64,000 nucleotides of DNA from Nautilus pompilius. Lineage: Eukaryota; Mollusca; Cephalopoda; Nautilida; Nautilidae. Positions 11,880 to 25,610 of the stretch are shown one piece after another. The stretch lies in the NCBI GenBank assembly GCA_018389105.1, contig JACATO010001002.1:62001-126000 (forward strand), written 5' to 3'. The stretch's first letter is position 1, and every line of letters starts with the position of its first letter. Position numbers and translations under genes: made by a program. The notes below the pieces were generated by a model. The model was not told the origin of the DNA. It saw nothing but the letters and a program-made list of their open reading frames with translations, and did no database searches.

Positions 11880-12510
11880 GCCATCACTTCCCAGAGCAGT
11901 GTCAATCTCACTGTCATGTCAGGGCACTAACAAAGTAGTGTTAGAATAGACCAGTCAGTTCATGGAGCGGGTCGCTCAAGGGCTACAACCCATCTGCGAG
12001 AATCGGTATCTTGTCGCTCCTGCCAAAAGAACCTGTTTTTCAACAGCACTCTATCTCTCCAAAATGGCCGCTATAAAGCGGCCAACTATAGAATTTAGAC
12101 GGGGATAGTTCGAAACAGGTTTCGTGCGAGTGGTGCGGGTCCACAATACCACTGCTGCGCATTTCTTAGATACGACGTCAGCGTCAGTCACGCTTCAATG
12201 GCGACAGCGCCGTAGCTGGAGGCTGAACTGTTCACACAACGTTCTCGCCGACGAGTCTAGCTTCTATCTTCCCATCAACGATGGACGAGCTAGATCCCGG
12301 AGACAGCCTGGAGGGACGATTTGTTATCGGTGCCATTAGTCAGCATGATCCGGTCTGGCGGGGACAGCCAGCCTGATGGCGTGGGCTGGTATTCAAGTCG
12401 GCCGAAGAATTGATTTTGTCATCATTAAGAGGTTTGCCATGACTGGTGTCAGATACAGAAATGGTCTGGAAACGACACTCGCCTGGTTTTTGCGAGGGTT
12501 ATCCGTAACA
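11880..12510 (+). pseudogene. degraded Tc1/mariner transposase fragment
   Basis: Reading across several frames gives pieces in Tc1-transposase order: GRSRATTH (linker after the helix-turn-helix), VRNRFRASGAG, then NVLADESSFYLPINDGRAR (the block with the first catalytic Asp, usually F(S/A)DESRF), then a shifted Gly-rich SLMAWAG-like block near 12355-12395, then TGVRYRNG (usually TGxRYRDE). Frameshifts and a TAG/TGA separate the blocks. The second and third catalytic regions are missing because homology ends near 12510. I see no inverted terminal repeats. Its sequence differs from the element at 33020-34594, so it is an older, independent insertion. Confidence 0.8.
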
Positions 12511-15500
12511 TTAAATACCGACAAGCTAAAAGACAAGTAACTTTCATATTTAATTTCGAAACGGAAAAAAAAAACAAAAAAAAAATGCAGATATCCATTC
12601 TGAGGCAGAGTTGCTTCCGTTAATGATCCATCGCACGTGAAGAGGCGAAAGTTCTCTTTCCGTATCATCCGATTTCCCGCGTGAGGTTTGCAGGATAGGA
12701 TCTGCTTAACATGAACCTGTAACCCTGACTTCAACTGGCATCTGCTCGCCCGGAGTCTGCGAATAGGAAGGATATCCTCAAATCGCTAATCGTGGTAGAG
12801 TTTTTATTGGGTTTTCCAATTTTCTCTCGTAATCACATCGGCACCAAGTGCGCCTGCACGTGACTAGCGAAGGTCTCCGGGGGTCTCGCACCTGACTGAC
12901 GTGATTATTGCGTCCACACCGCGGAAAGCTTAGCGTTTACTTGAGTCGAATCCGAAACGATAAAAAGATCCGCATCAGAGCAGTTTTTTAAACTATAAAA
13001 AAGGTACATATCCCTAGTCCTTTAGTCCCCTGGGTACCTTTCACCTCGAGTGCATTTTCTCCACCCCTCCACGATCCTTCAAATTTATATTACTCAGCAA
13101 AGGTTTAACCGTAGCGCCTTCCTCTGCGTTACGGAGTGCGCTGGCTGAATATACACAGTCGTTCCGATATAAGTGTTACTGATTTTAGGCCGAATGTGCA
13201 AAGGTACCCGGGCGATATAAGTAAAAAACTCTCTGACATACGAAAGCGTAATAAGATCTTTGCTGATGCACACACAAACACACACAAAAAACAATAGTTA
13301 AATAATCACGTTTTGTTGTATACTTTTGACATGTAGAAATTAGTTTAATAATAAACGTGTAGTTTTAAACAGAATATCAGCTTCATATCAACAACTCTCT
13401 AAATGTGTACAACAGGGATCCGTTTTGGATCATCTCTTATTCTTGCTTTGTATATAAATTCTTTATTATTTTAACGATCTTCAGATCAGCTACGTCTCAG
13501 ATAGACACACAAAGTTAGATCTGACAGACCTTTTCACCGTAAAATTAACAGTGTTTTTAATTTTATTTCTTCTAGTGTGGATAGAAAAATGATAAAAGAA
13601 CGTTACAGAATAGCCCTGAAAATGTTTCCTTTTTGTTTGGAAAAGGTTTATCTCAGTTTGTAATTTGCTCGAACCCGGATTACTTTTATTAAAGCAGCCT
13701 ATAAGAAAACCGATGGTGTAGTGTTAAGCGAAGATAGCGGGTAGACCAGCTGTGCTCTTCTCCCAGGTAAAGGGGGTGGAATTTAAAGGAGGCTCCGAAG
13801 AAAGACTATTCTGTTTTTTTTATCGAAGTTACCGAAGTAGGCCATCCAGAGGTTTCGCTACTCCACTAGAACTTCCCTGCTCCATTTTCGTGCGCTAGGA
13901 AAACCGTCAGGAGTCCGGGAAGGGGGGACACGTACCTTGGCGGATAGACGAGCGTTTCTGTAGCAGATAGAAAGGTACAAATGGAAAAAAAAAAACAACA
14001 ACAACAAAAGTTAGAGGATAGATCAACAAACCTGAAATATGCCGCTGTCAATAGAAATGCCACTGACGTTAAAACAAAAGGATGCGGACAATGGGTAGTA
14101 TTCTATTTAATGTTATGTACCGGGACTTGTCCGTGTTTCTGGACAGCTTATTCGCCAATCGTGGAAAATCCACGATGAAAGCAACGAAAAGTGGTCGCTT
14201 AATACGGCAGAGCACAAAAGGGAGAAACGGGTTCACTCTTTGAATACATGCGTGGATATGAAAGGAAGAGCATTTTCTCGAAAAGCTGGCGGGCCTCGTT
14301 AAATCCTGTTTTTGTTTTGACCAGAAAGTCTCTCTCTTAAGCAGCTTATCCCGCAAGAGGCCGAAAATAACCGTAAGCCGTTCAAGCCAAAGTCCCACTT
14401 AGCGTGTACTGATGACTGATAAAACTCCGTCTTCAGATGACTTAGGACCGGCTCGCAATTGTCATTTGTAACGTAACAATTGACAGTTAAGAGTTCCTGT
14501 AGGCTTACAACTTTGCCATAAATACACTCAAGCATTTAAAGACATTTTAAAAACGTAGATCTGGAATTTTACGATAAGTTTGCGGATGTTTATGGCAATC
14601 TGCGGTAGCCGTAGTTTGCTGAATGCAGCCAAGTTTCAAGTCGTCTGTTGCCACCTACCTACAGGCCATTAACGACACAACGATCATGCTGTTCCCCTGT
14701 TCATTTAGGCATTATATGTTCTAACCTACTTGAAATTTTTTTTAAATTTTAAGTTTTTGTATTTTAGTTTCATAAGTCTATGGATTACTAGAATTAAACT
14801 CAAACTATTCGGAAATAAACATATGTTAGCCAAAAACTTTCTTTCCTTTCCTTAGGAAAAACTTTATTGAAATAAAACATTTATTTTTAGACGACATTCA
14901 GTTGAAATTAAGTATAAACTTCCAATATCGTGTTAATGCCGTGTAAAGATCGTCTTTAAGGGATTTTTACGGGTCTTAGTGAAGCACAGATAAGGTAAAT
15001 CCACCTGCATTCCAAATATCCCCGGTGAAGTTTTATTTAAAGCATTCTCGTGTCATGTCCGTTTCCTCTACTATGCTTCACAGTTGGCACGGAGAATTGT
15101 TCTTTGATATCGCCAAATACTTTCATTCTTTAGAACAAAACAGTTTAATCGGAGATTTTATCGATAAGACTGTTGTCTTATAGCTACCAGTCTTTGTGAG
15201 CACTGACCAACTTCAGCCTTTATGCTGACTTTACCATTTACTCAGTTGTAGCTGAAGTAATGTTGATGGAAAGCAACATAAACATATACGGTCCTTGGTT
15301 CGTTGTACGACGTTTGACAGTAGCGAGAACCACTTGCTTACCTTTGGAGCTGTTACGAAATACCGTGACCCGAGATACCGTTAGTCAATTTCTCTAGTTT
15401 AGCACTGCTTCATAGCGACCTTAATTTTCTTGCGTCCACTTTTCCTCTGAACTGCGGAATATAGTTAAAGGCCACCTTCCGGAAGTATAGCAGTGTATTT

Positions 15501-18500
15501 AAGCTATTTGCAGTTCAGTCAATCTAGACTGTCTCCGTCCCAGTCTCAATAAATGGCTGGAGTGGAGATCGCAAATGACTCTCTTTTCACGCTCGTGTCT
15601 CCTATCGGAAACATTAGCCGGATGGGGAAAAGAGGGATACGACACCGGGAGCCGTAGCCAGCAGGAAAGTGCCTCGCTGTATTCCGATTTCTTCGGCGAC
15701 TTACCGAATGTTGCTACTAAAACTCTTGTGAAAGAAGACCTAAGGGGCCTGCTGGTGAGGAAGGGTAGTCCAGTAGCGTACCAATAGACTGCCACACGCT
15801 CATTTATACAAATAACCCGTGAACTGTTGGTACATGACTCACTCAGTCACTCAACGTTTGGTTAAATACTGTCATCTTCACGCACCCTTATTTGGACCAA
15901 TCTCTTGGTACACTTTTGCAAATTGATGCAAAAACAGTTTTTTACCTTCTTTGATAACAGATTAAATTAACTATTCGCGAAACTCGCACTTCAGATTTAT
16001 GTATCACTAGTGCTATAAATAATCATTTTAAATTCATGAAATTTGCATAATTGCATAATTAGTGGAAAAACGTCAGCAGACGAAACTTAGGCAAACTGTA
16101 GAAGTTCTATGTGCATCTAATACTAGTAAATTAGCTTTAATAGTTACACTGCAAACTAATTCCCTATTTTTCTAGGAGTTGGCTGATCTGTAGTGATACA
16201 AGTAGCGCCCTTCGGCGGAATGGGACTACTCTTCACACTCCCTGTGGACTCACGTTTATGTCTGTTATAGTTAAAAGTGAAAACAGATCTTTATCAGTTC
16301 TTTATGTTTCAAATGCCATGTTCAGTGTGCCGTGATATACAAGTGTTAACTGTCCATTCGGTTAATTCAGTTCTCTCCGCTAAGAACTGCTTCAAACTTT
16401 ACGCTAAAATGATCTGCCTAAATTAAGGACCCAACTAAATCCCCATGCAGAAAGAACTTAAAGAATAACATTGATATTTAAAGGGGCGCCATAAAGATTA
16501 TCGTAACCCAGTTCCTCTAATACAACACTCATTTATCGCTTGCCTTTATCTTCAAACAGAAACTAAAATATTATTAAATTTAATGACATCGCCCTTTCCA
16601 CATAAATGTGATATAGTGTTGCTGATCAAATTCCAGCAAGCAGGGTTGGTCGTCATTTGAAGTCCTGCGCCTTTTAAACAGTTTCAAGGTAAATGGTCCG
16701 TCGTCTGTTCCGTTGGGGCGCCATACATCGCCACACCTTCGTTCGTTTGGCTCTTCTGCCGAAACCATCGAGCGTGTTTTCCGGAAATCTCTAAACTGGT
16801 CTGAACATTTTCCTATTCCTTTCCCTTTGTGTAGTTTAGCGGTAATTCTGGTTTTTCATTTCTAAGAAAGTCTTGGATTGGGATTCTTCGTCATTTCGTT
16901 TGCCGGTATTTATATTTGGAAATACCGGTGTCAGTCAGGTATCCTAAAAGATTCGTCTCAGGTGCGAAAATGGTATGTCGCGTGCTTGTCGTTTACTTGC
17001 AATATTAAAAAAAAAGGAAAAAAAAACTTCACCAATTTTTCTTAGCATAAACAGATCTGGTGTCGGAAAATTCGCTCTTGGCCGTATGATTTACGGACGA
17101 TTTGTTTGTACCATTTACTTTTGTCGGTTAGTTTCTGTTTTCTAACTGCAAGTTGGCATCCGTATTTCCTGTCCTATGACCGGTGTATTGTTCTCCGTGC
17201 ACCATTGCTTACTTTGTTGGTTTTCCATAGTGTCAGTGGATTCTCTCCATCATTTCTGTGTTCGGCTTTGTTCGTAAATTATTCACACTGTCACTATTGT
17301 TCCATTCAAGAGTTTGTAACCCATAAATATCGTGACATTAACGTGCGAATTTATTGAGCATAGAAGATTTTCATAATTGGTATATATTACTCGAGATGCT
17401 ATATCCACTGAGCCAATAAAATAATAGCTAGTATTTTTATTGTTGCAGAGGGATTACCGAAAGCGGTTTCCACCAGGGAGAAAATTCTAACAATTTGACT
17501 TTGGATCGATTGTTATTCTATTGTATGTGTGGAACATTTATTTAAAAGTCGGGCTTTATTATGTGGAAAGATTCGCGTGAAAGGCGAATTGTATTGTTTA
17601 TAGTTGAATGGGTGTCCACACGGTGCTTCCTGTATTCAGTACATTATTGGTTATTGTTCTCGGTCGTATTTAAAGTAACGGCCTCACCAGATAAGCTCAT
17701 TGGTACATTTATGGTAATCTCTGAGTATCTTGCGGATAAGATTTTCCTGCTGCCCGGGTTTTTGGAGTGTCCAGCATGTATACAGGATGAGACCAGACAA
17801 ACATGGAGTATACGAATGGACGTAGGGTTAGGAGAACGGAAGTCTTACATCAGTAACCAAAGGCGTACGGAGGCAGAAGTATACGGTCTACATTGGCCAA
17901 AGTGACCTTAAATACTTCCATGAGGTTTCATATAAAACATTTTTGCACCGATTTGTCCAGGTTTATAGTGTGCCTTCATGATTCTGGCGTCTGATAGAAA
18001 TTCACATGAACATCCCAGCCAATATTATAATTGATATTAAGTCTCCATATTCACCATTTATTATGTTCACACAGCAATCCATTTGTGTTCCATGTAGATT
18101 TTTTGCAAGAATCGAGTTCCTTCAACCAAAGATCACACCACGACACAGTCTCATGCTTTTCCTTTAGGGAAGCCGAAGAAAAAGTGCGTCCACCATTTTA
18201 AAATCGGTCATTTTTTTTCTTTTACCAGAAAACAAATTTTCCGGGTTCCAAAATTGAAATAATAGAATGTAAAACACTAAAGAACTTTTTTTTGTTTTTT
18301 TTTTTTTTTAAACAGCTCCGTTTCTCTTTTGGGATGACCATTTAATCTTTTTCAGCTTTATCAGCCTTTTGTTCATTAACTTTCGCGTTTAACACCTTTT
18401 TCATGTTCCAGAATGGAAACAGAAGTTATCATGCGCCATTCCGCCATATAGTGGTGCAGTGTTCGTTGAAAGCGATCAGGTTTTTAACGCCGCCTCCTAA

Positions 18501-21436
18501 TACATCTATTCTCCGTTAAGCGTTTTGTGAAATTAATTAGGCGTGGAAAGGCTTTGATCAATGCCAGATTTACTTAATAGTTCCTAATAATTGTGTGCTC
18601 GTGTCCCCATGTCTTCCCTCTATGAAATCCAGCATGTTTAAACGAGGATAGACAATTTTAATAAAATGTGCACATAAGTCAGTAATTATGGACCAGCAGC
18701 AAAATATCTATGACTGTATTTTAAGGAGGAAAAAAGATCGCGTAATGGAGATCCCATAATCAATTTTCCTGAAACACATTTTTGTGCGATTATATAGCCG
18801 TGTGCCGTGTAACTATGTGCTCTCATACTTTAATTAGTAATCAGATGAACAATATGTGAGGCTCAAATAAGCCATTCTGGTCACATGCTAAGCACGTGAC
18901 TGCAAACTATAAGAACAGACAACTCCATCTGATGCTGCCGTTTGTAGCCATCGATGCCACAAGCAGAGAGTTGACGCGAACTGCGGACTTTGAGAGAAAA
19001 CGGGTAGTTCGGCAGTAAGTCTGTTGGAAGAATAATGGTGGAAACCCCCAAGGGACTGGATATTCCGATAACGACTGCTAACAGAGTAATTGTTTACTCT
19101 GCGAAAAGCGTTTTTGTCTGCTAGACAATCGAAGTCCGCATGGACATTTTGTGCTGTGAAGAGAATCGACGAAGCCAAGTACTGCAAACGTGGCAGGCGT
19201 TGTCAAGAGAAACCCTAAGGCATTACGTTCAGGGCACGGGGTACAGGAATAACCACTCCTTACCTGCCATTAACGGTCAGCTGCGATGGGAAACGCAGAT
19301 GCAACCATGCTCTCCTAAGTTGTAAAACACATTTTTTCCCAAATAATTTAGGCTTCGATAATTCTGCCTGTTCGTGTCACTGTCCACTGAAAGCGGTATT
19401 TCATAGCAGATGGGGTTCCAGTTCTACCTTTCCGTGTTACGCATAGATGGAAAGAGAGAATCAGCGCATAAAAATCTGTCTTGGCCTGGCGATTCAACCA
19501 ACATAAATACAGGTGAGCAGGTGAAAGCTGTCGCTGACCGATCCCTAGAAGAGTACGTCATAAACCTACTTTCCAGAGTTCACTAATACAGTCTGAGTCA
19601 GGGATACCGCTTCAGTTCCGCGCACCTGCTATCTTGCATGAGGTAAATTGGTGCACCACAGAGTACTAACATCGCTCATACGTGTTCGATGCTATCCATG
19701 GTTACAGTATTAGCGTAATTTTCTTTAAAATTACTTCTAATTAACATCGTCAGGTCTTCGTATATAAAATTTGGGATATCACATCGCTAATTCTTCAGTT
19801 TCCATCGCAAGTCTGTTTGTCCCTGCTTTAGCTGGTGAGCTGAAGTACTTACACAAGAAGACGCAGCAGGAGGAAGGAATAACTTCGAGTAAACAGACTG
19901 GGCAATATGGCGTACAACGGTTATTCTAACCAGCTAATCATCCGGCTGATGAAAGCTTAATTAATTTCAGTTCAACCTAGAAAACACCCGTCATTTATCA
20001 CATCTGATTTATTGGAATACGAAACTCCTAAAATCCCTTTAGGATTAATAATAGAGAAATTTAGGAAAATGCGCTAGAAAACATAGACACAGAGACATGT
20101 CTCTCCCACCCTAAATGCACGCTTTTTTAAAAAAATATTGAGACTTAGGGAACACAATTTAGGGAGTTGCAACCCCAAAGGGCCACTTAACTAGATCTTT
20201 CCTCTAATCGTTAATAAGCTGGCTTTCTCTTCCCTCGTTTTGCGTTGGATATCCTTGTTCTGCTCTTTATCAACCTCATTAAAGAACCAAAAGCTGTCTT
20301 TAAATTAAAAGTCCGTGTTATGTGCTGAATATTTTTTTCACATTTAATATTGCAGGAATACCACGAAAGATATCCGGTTCTTTATATTAATCATTAAAGA
20401 ACAAGTTAAAGATTAGTTCTGGTCAAATGCTTCTTAGATGTCGCTAGTACATGAAGAGAAGATTGTGTTAGAAGGTGGGAATTTGGTTAATTAGTGCTAG
20501 AAAAAAAAATTAAGACAATAAAATTGGACCGATATCAGAATCCGACCGAAAGATTATGGTTTTTTTTCTGTTCTATCTGCAGTCTCAGAATCTTCTTTTT
20601 TTTATCACCTCACTTAAAACAGAAAATGCCGGATCCAGGGTTTTAGAAAGACATCCTAATCTTATCCCGCCTCGTTATTATAAAAGAAACTAACTAGCAA
20701 ACGTTATCTTCATCTGGCGGCTTATTCGCTGTCCTCCCTGTACCATAAATAAACACCTTGGAGAGCCCGACAAAGTTTGGCGCAGCCCAGAAAGAAGCCG
20801 GGCCGAGTGTGTGGTTGCCAGCAGCGATTGACTTTATACAAACAAAATCAGAGTCCGGAGGCAGAGGAAGCATCAGACGGTTCGTGTGAAGTGAAGGTTT
20901 GCCAAATCTATTAGGATATAAGGGATGGGATGAGGTCGATCGGTGAGCGCAGAATAGAATGTACGATGTCCAGAGAGAGCTTAATCAAACCGTCGGTTAC
21001 TGCAACCCGACCTGGAACTATGGCGTATCTCTTAATTAGACACACGGGTTGGGTTGGCGGATAACGGCTCCATGCGGTTGTGTTTTCTGGAAACGTTTAT
21101 TTAATTTCTCACAGAGTTGTCTCTGAATCATTGTAAACGCAATAAATATACAGCGGTATTAATAAGCTTGATGTACAAGTAGCCTGGCTTCAATCCCGCG
21201 AAGGTCGCCTCCCCTTTCCTGCTCGCGAGAACTTTCGGTTGAATGGATGTAACGCATGTACGTTTGCTTGTCACATCGTAGAAAGTCAACCCCGAGATGG
21301 TTTGAAGCAGTCTGCACACTTCGGCAAGGACTGTGCGATGATCCAAATACTGGTGACGTCCGGCGAAAAGACTTAGGGCGGTTTATCAACCATATCGGCT
21401 GCTGTCACAAAAGCAATAGAAATAGATAGAAAGATG
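12511..21436. other. non-coding, no supported gene
   Basis: Nearly 9 kb in which open frames are short, unrelated to families I know, and often present on both strands. A short hairpin-like stretch (CGCC-CTTC-GGCG inside AGTAG/CTACT arms) lies near 16199-16230. The frames at 15575-15787 (plus) and 17561-17905 (plus) are open but unrecognised. Confidence 0.45.
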
Positions 21437-21585
21437 GAGAACGTCCAGGCCAACAGAAACTTGTTCGGAAATCGCGAGTTTGTACATAGGCTGAGCAGGA
21501 ATAGAAATCAATTTTCCCTACAAGCCGAAACTCGTAGTCTTGGAACTCGCTTCCTGGAAACGTACATATGCAAAAAAAAAAAAAA
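21437..21585 (+). repeat. dispersed repeat, copy 1 (SINE-like candidate)
   Basis: About 145 bp aligned in the same orientation with 36699-36838. Both begin GAGAACGTCCA and both contain TTCCTGGAAACGTA and ATATGCAAAAA. This copy ends in a 14-A run, as a retroposed short element would if its sense strand is plus. I see no clear A or B box, so the class is uncertain. Confidence 0.75.
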
Positions 21586-22563
21586 TATGACGAAATGCAA
21601 CAACCGGTGAGCAGCTTCCATCCTAGCAAGTCGGGTCTGATCTTTCCACGTGTTTTTCTGATGTCGTTCGCTGCTCATTAGGCGCGTGGCTCGGAATCGA
21701 AAAGAGAATAAAAAAGCTTTCTTCGGAATTCCCGACGCGCAGAAGGATTCCGGCCGCCGTCTGAACAATCGAGCACCAGCCGCCTCTCCAGGGTTCCGTC
21801 CCGCTTCTCCCACGTTTGGCCGGCCGCCCCGTTTAGCATTAGACGGATTTTCGTATATTTGTGGGATGGTTTTATATTTAGGCGGCATTTCTTCCAAACA
21901 ATCTCAAAAGAAGGAAGAAGAAGAAGAAGCAAAGCGGCAAAACACAAACGACGACTATCGGAGGATATCAGAAGTCCAGACAAAACCAGAAGAATGAACC
22001 AAAGTAACTGGGCGCGCCGCATCTTTACGCGGTCTACCTCGAGGCCGGATGGACTCACGGCCTGGCTGCCATAGGTTTTACGCATTATGGATTTTCTAAT
22101 AAATCACACTTTGCTTTATTCTCTAAGGTGGCTTTTGTGCAGCTAACATGTGCTGCTGCCGACATATGCGCGGGAAAGTCGGCAGGCGAATGCTTATTAC
22201 TGGAGTTTGATGTTTCGTTCCTCTGTACACTTTCGTCCAAGAGACTTCTGCCGAAGATACTCGCATTGTTTCCTTTTTCTCGGGGTTTTCTTTTTCTTCC
22301 TGACGATGCAAAGATCCGGGGGTCTAGCCTTTGTTTGCTGGGATTAACAGCTGCCGTGCATGCGTTCCTTTATTGGTCTCCTTTCAGCATTCAGTTAGAT
22401 ATTAGCTCATAAACGAGACTTTTCGGAAAGCGGTTCCAGCGATAAATGAAAACAAAAAACTGCAACGACGAGAAGTCTCCAGACAGAGTAAATAAAAACC
22501 GCTGAATTCTTCTTAGAACTTTTTAAGGTAACTTCCTCTCATAGACGTAAAATTTAATTTGTA
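21586..22563. other. GC-richer block without a firm gene
   Basis: About 21700-22070 is GC-rich with many CpGs and is open on both strands. One minus frame starts MRRAQLLWFILLVLSGLL, which looks like a signal peptide. However, its Leu run comes from a CTT microsatellite and I see no donor or homology. It could be a CpG-rich regulatory region. Confidence 0.35.
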
Positions 22564-22602
22564 GTTCCTCGCGCTGACGCTGGGTTCGCAGCGCAGAGGA
22601 AC
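22564..22602. other. GC-rich hairpin at the left edge of the 48-bp array
   Basis: GTTCCTC-GCGCTG (22564-22576) pairs with CAGCGC-A-GAGGAAC (22589-22602): 13 base pairs with a single bulged A and a 12-nt loop. The right arm merges directly into the first repeat unit. Confidence 0.75.
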
Positions 22603-23785
22603 CCAGTATCCAAGTTAAACTAGACGATCGTTTGTTCATGTGGTTGGACCCCAGTATCCAAGTTTAACTAGACGATCGTTTGTTCGTGTGGTTGGACCCC
22701 AGTATCCAAGTTTAACTAGACGATCGTTTGTTCATGTGGTTGGACCCCAGTATCCAAGTTAAACTAGACGATCGTTTGTTCGTGTGGTTGGACCCCAGTA
22801 TCCAAGTTAAACTAGACGATCGTTTGTTCGTGTGGTTGGACCCCAGTATCCAAGTTAAACTAGACGATCGTTTCTTCGTGTGGTTGGACCCCAGTATCCA
22901 AGTTAAACTAGACGATCGTTTGTTCGTGTGGTTGGACCCCAGTATCCAAGTTAAACAAGACGATCGTTTCTTCGTGTGGTTGGACCCCAGTATCCAAGTT
23001 AACTAGACGATCGTTTCTTCGTGTGGTTGGACCCCAGTATCCAAGTTAAACTAGACGATCGTTTGTTCGTGTGGTTGGACCCCAGTATCCAAGTTAAACT
23101 AGACGATCGTTTCTTCGTGTGGTTGGACCCCAGTATCCAAGTTAAACTAGACGATCGTTTCTTCTTCGTGTGGTTGGACCCCAGTATCCAAGTTTAACTA
23201 GACGATCGTTTGTTCGTGTGGTTGGACCCCAGTATCCAAGTTTAACTAGACGATCGTTTGTTCATGTGGTTGGACCACAGTATCCAAGTTAAACTAAACG
23301 ATCGTTTGTTCGTGTGGTTGGATCCCAGTGTCCAAGTTAAACAAGACGATCGTTTGTTCGTGTGGTTGGACCCCAGTATCCAAGTTTAACTAGACGATCG
23401 TTTGTTCATGTGGTTGGACCCCAGTATCCAAGTTAAACTAGACGATCGTTTGTTCGTGTGGTTGGACCCCAGTATCCAAGTTAAACTAGACGATCGTTTG
23501 TTCGTGTGGTTGGACCCCAGTATCCAAGTTAAACAAGACGATCGTTTCTTCGTGTGGTTGGACCCCAGTATCCAAGTTAAACTAGACGATCGTTTGTTCG
23601 TGTGGTTGGACCCCAGTATCCAAGTTAAACTAGACGATCGTTTGTTCGTGTGGTTGGACCCCAGTATCCAAGTTAAACTAGACGATCGTTTCTTCGTGTG
23701 GTTGGACCCCAGTATCCAAGTTTAACTAGACGATCGTTTGTTCGTGTGGTTGGACCCCAGTATCCAAGTTTAACTAGACGATCGT

Positions 23786-24696
23786 TTGTTCATGTGGTTG
23801 GACCACAGTATCCAAGTTAAACTAGACGATCGTTTGTTCGTGTGGTTGGACCCCAGTATCCAAGTTAAACTAGACGATCGTTTGTTCGTGTGGTTGGACC
23901 CCAGTATCCAAGTTAAACAAGACGATCGTTTCTTCGTGTGGTTGGACCCCAGTATCCAAGTTAAACTAGACGATCGTTTGTTCGTGTGGTTGGACCCCAG
24001 TATCCAAGTTAAACTAGACGATCGTTTGTTCGTGTGGTTGGACCCCAGTATCCAAGTTAAACTAGACGATCGTTTGTTCGTGTGGTTGGACCCCAGTATC
24101 CAAGTTTAACTAGACGATCGTTTCTTCGTGTGGTTGGACCCCAGTATCCAAGTTAAACTAGACGATCGTTTGTTCGTGTGGTTGGACCCCAGTATCCAAG
24201 TTAAACTAGACGATCGTTTGTTCGTGTGGTTGGACCCCAGTATCCAAGTTAAACTAGACGATCGTTTCTTCGTGTGGTTGGACCCCAGTATCCAAGTTAA
24301 ACTAGACGATCGTTTCTTCGTGTGGTTGGACCCCAGTATCCAAGTTAAACTAGACGATCGTTTGTTCGTGTGGTTGGACCCCAGTATCCAAGTTAAACTA
24401 GACGATCGTTTGTTCCTGTGGTTGGACCCCAGTATCCAAGTTAAACTAGACGATCGTTTGTTCATGTGGTTGGACCCCAGTATCCAAGTTAACTAGACGA
24501 TCGTTTGTTCGTGTGGTTGGACCCCAGTATCCAAGTTAAACTAGACGATCGTTTGTTCGTGTGGTTGGACCCCAGTATCCAAGTTAAACTAGACGATCGT
24601 TTGTTCGTGTGGTTGGACCCCAGTATCCAAGTTAAACTAGACGATCGTTTGTTCGTGTGGTTGGACCCCAGTATCCAAGTTTAACTAGACGATCGT
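23786..24696. repeat. higher-order repeat block, copy 1 (19 units, 911 bp)
   Basis: The order of unit variants (start with the GGACCACAG unit, then plain, plain, CAAGAC/TTTCTTC, plain..., then two TTTCTTC units, a TTCCTG unit and a TTCATG unit) recurs from 24697. The offset is 911 bp = 19x48-1, the missing base being in the 47-bp unit at about 24485. Confidence 0.85.
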
Positions 24697-25610
24697 TTGT
24701 TCATGTGGTTGGACCACAGTATCCAAGTTAAACTAGACGATCGTTTGTTCGTGTGGTTGGACCCCAGTATCCAAGTTAAACTAGACGATCGTTTGTTCGT
24801 GTGGTTGGACCCCAGTATCCAAGTTAAACAAGACGATCGTTTCTTCGTGTGGTTGGACCCCAGTATCCAAGTTAAACTAGACGATCGTTTGTTCGTGTGG
24901 TTGGACCCCAGTATCCAAGTTAAACTAGACGATCGTTTGTTCGTGTGGTTGGACCCCAGTATCCAAGTTAAACTAGACGATCGTTTGTTCGTGTGGTTGG
25001 ACCCCAGTATCCAAGTTTAACTAGACGATCGTTTCTTCTTCGTGTGGTTGGACCCCAGTATCCAAGTTAAACTAGACGATCGTTTGTTCGTGTGGTTGGA
25101 CCCCAGTATCCAAGTTAAACTAGACGATCGTTTGTTCGTGTGGTTGGACCCCAGTATCCAAGTTAAACTAGACGATCGTTTCTTCGTGTGGTTGGACCCC
25201 AGTATCCAAGTTAAACTAGACGATCGTTTCTTCGTGTGGTTGGACCCCAGTATCCAAGTTAAACTAGACGATCGTTTGTTCGTGTGGTTGGACCCCAGTA
25301 TCCAAGTTAAACTAGACGATCGTTTGTTCCTGTGGTTGGACCCCAGTATCCAAGTTAAACTAGACGATCGTTTGTTCATGTGGTTGGACCCCAGTATCCA
25401 AGTTAAACTAGACGATCGTTTGTTCGTGTGGTTGGACCCCAGTATCCAAGTTAAACTAGACGATCGTTTGTTCGTGTGGTTGGACCCCAGTATCCAAGTT
25501 AAACTAGACGATCGTTTGTTCGTGTGGTTGGACCCCAGTATCCAAGTTAAACTAGACGATCGTTTGTTCGTGTGGTTGGACCCCAGTATCCAAGTTAAAC
25601 TAGACGATCG
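24697..25610. repeat. higher-order repeat block, copy 2
   Basis: Second copy of the 19-unit block. It differs by an extra TTC at about 25035, so marker units are offset by 914 bp after that point (for example TTCCTG at 24413 and 25327). The right boundary is approximate. Confidence 0.8.

Noticed and set aside
21678..22085. Secreted protein with signal peptide on the minus strand
   Set aside because: The hydrophobic stretch is partly a CTT repeat, the plus strand is equally open, and no splice donor or homology supports it.
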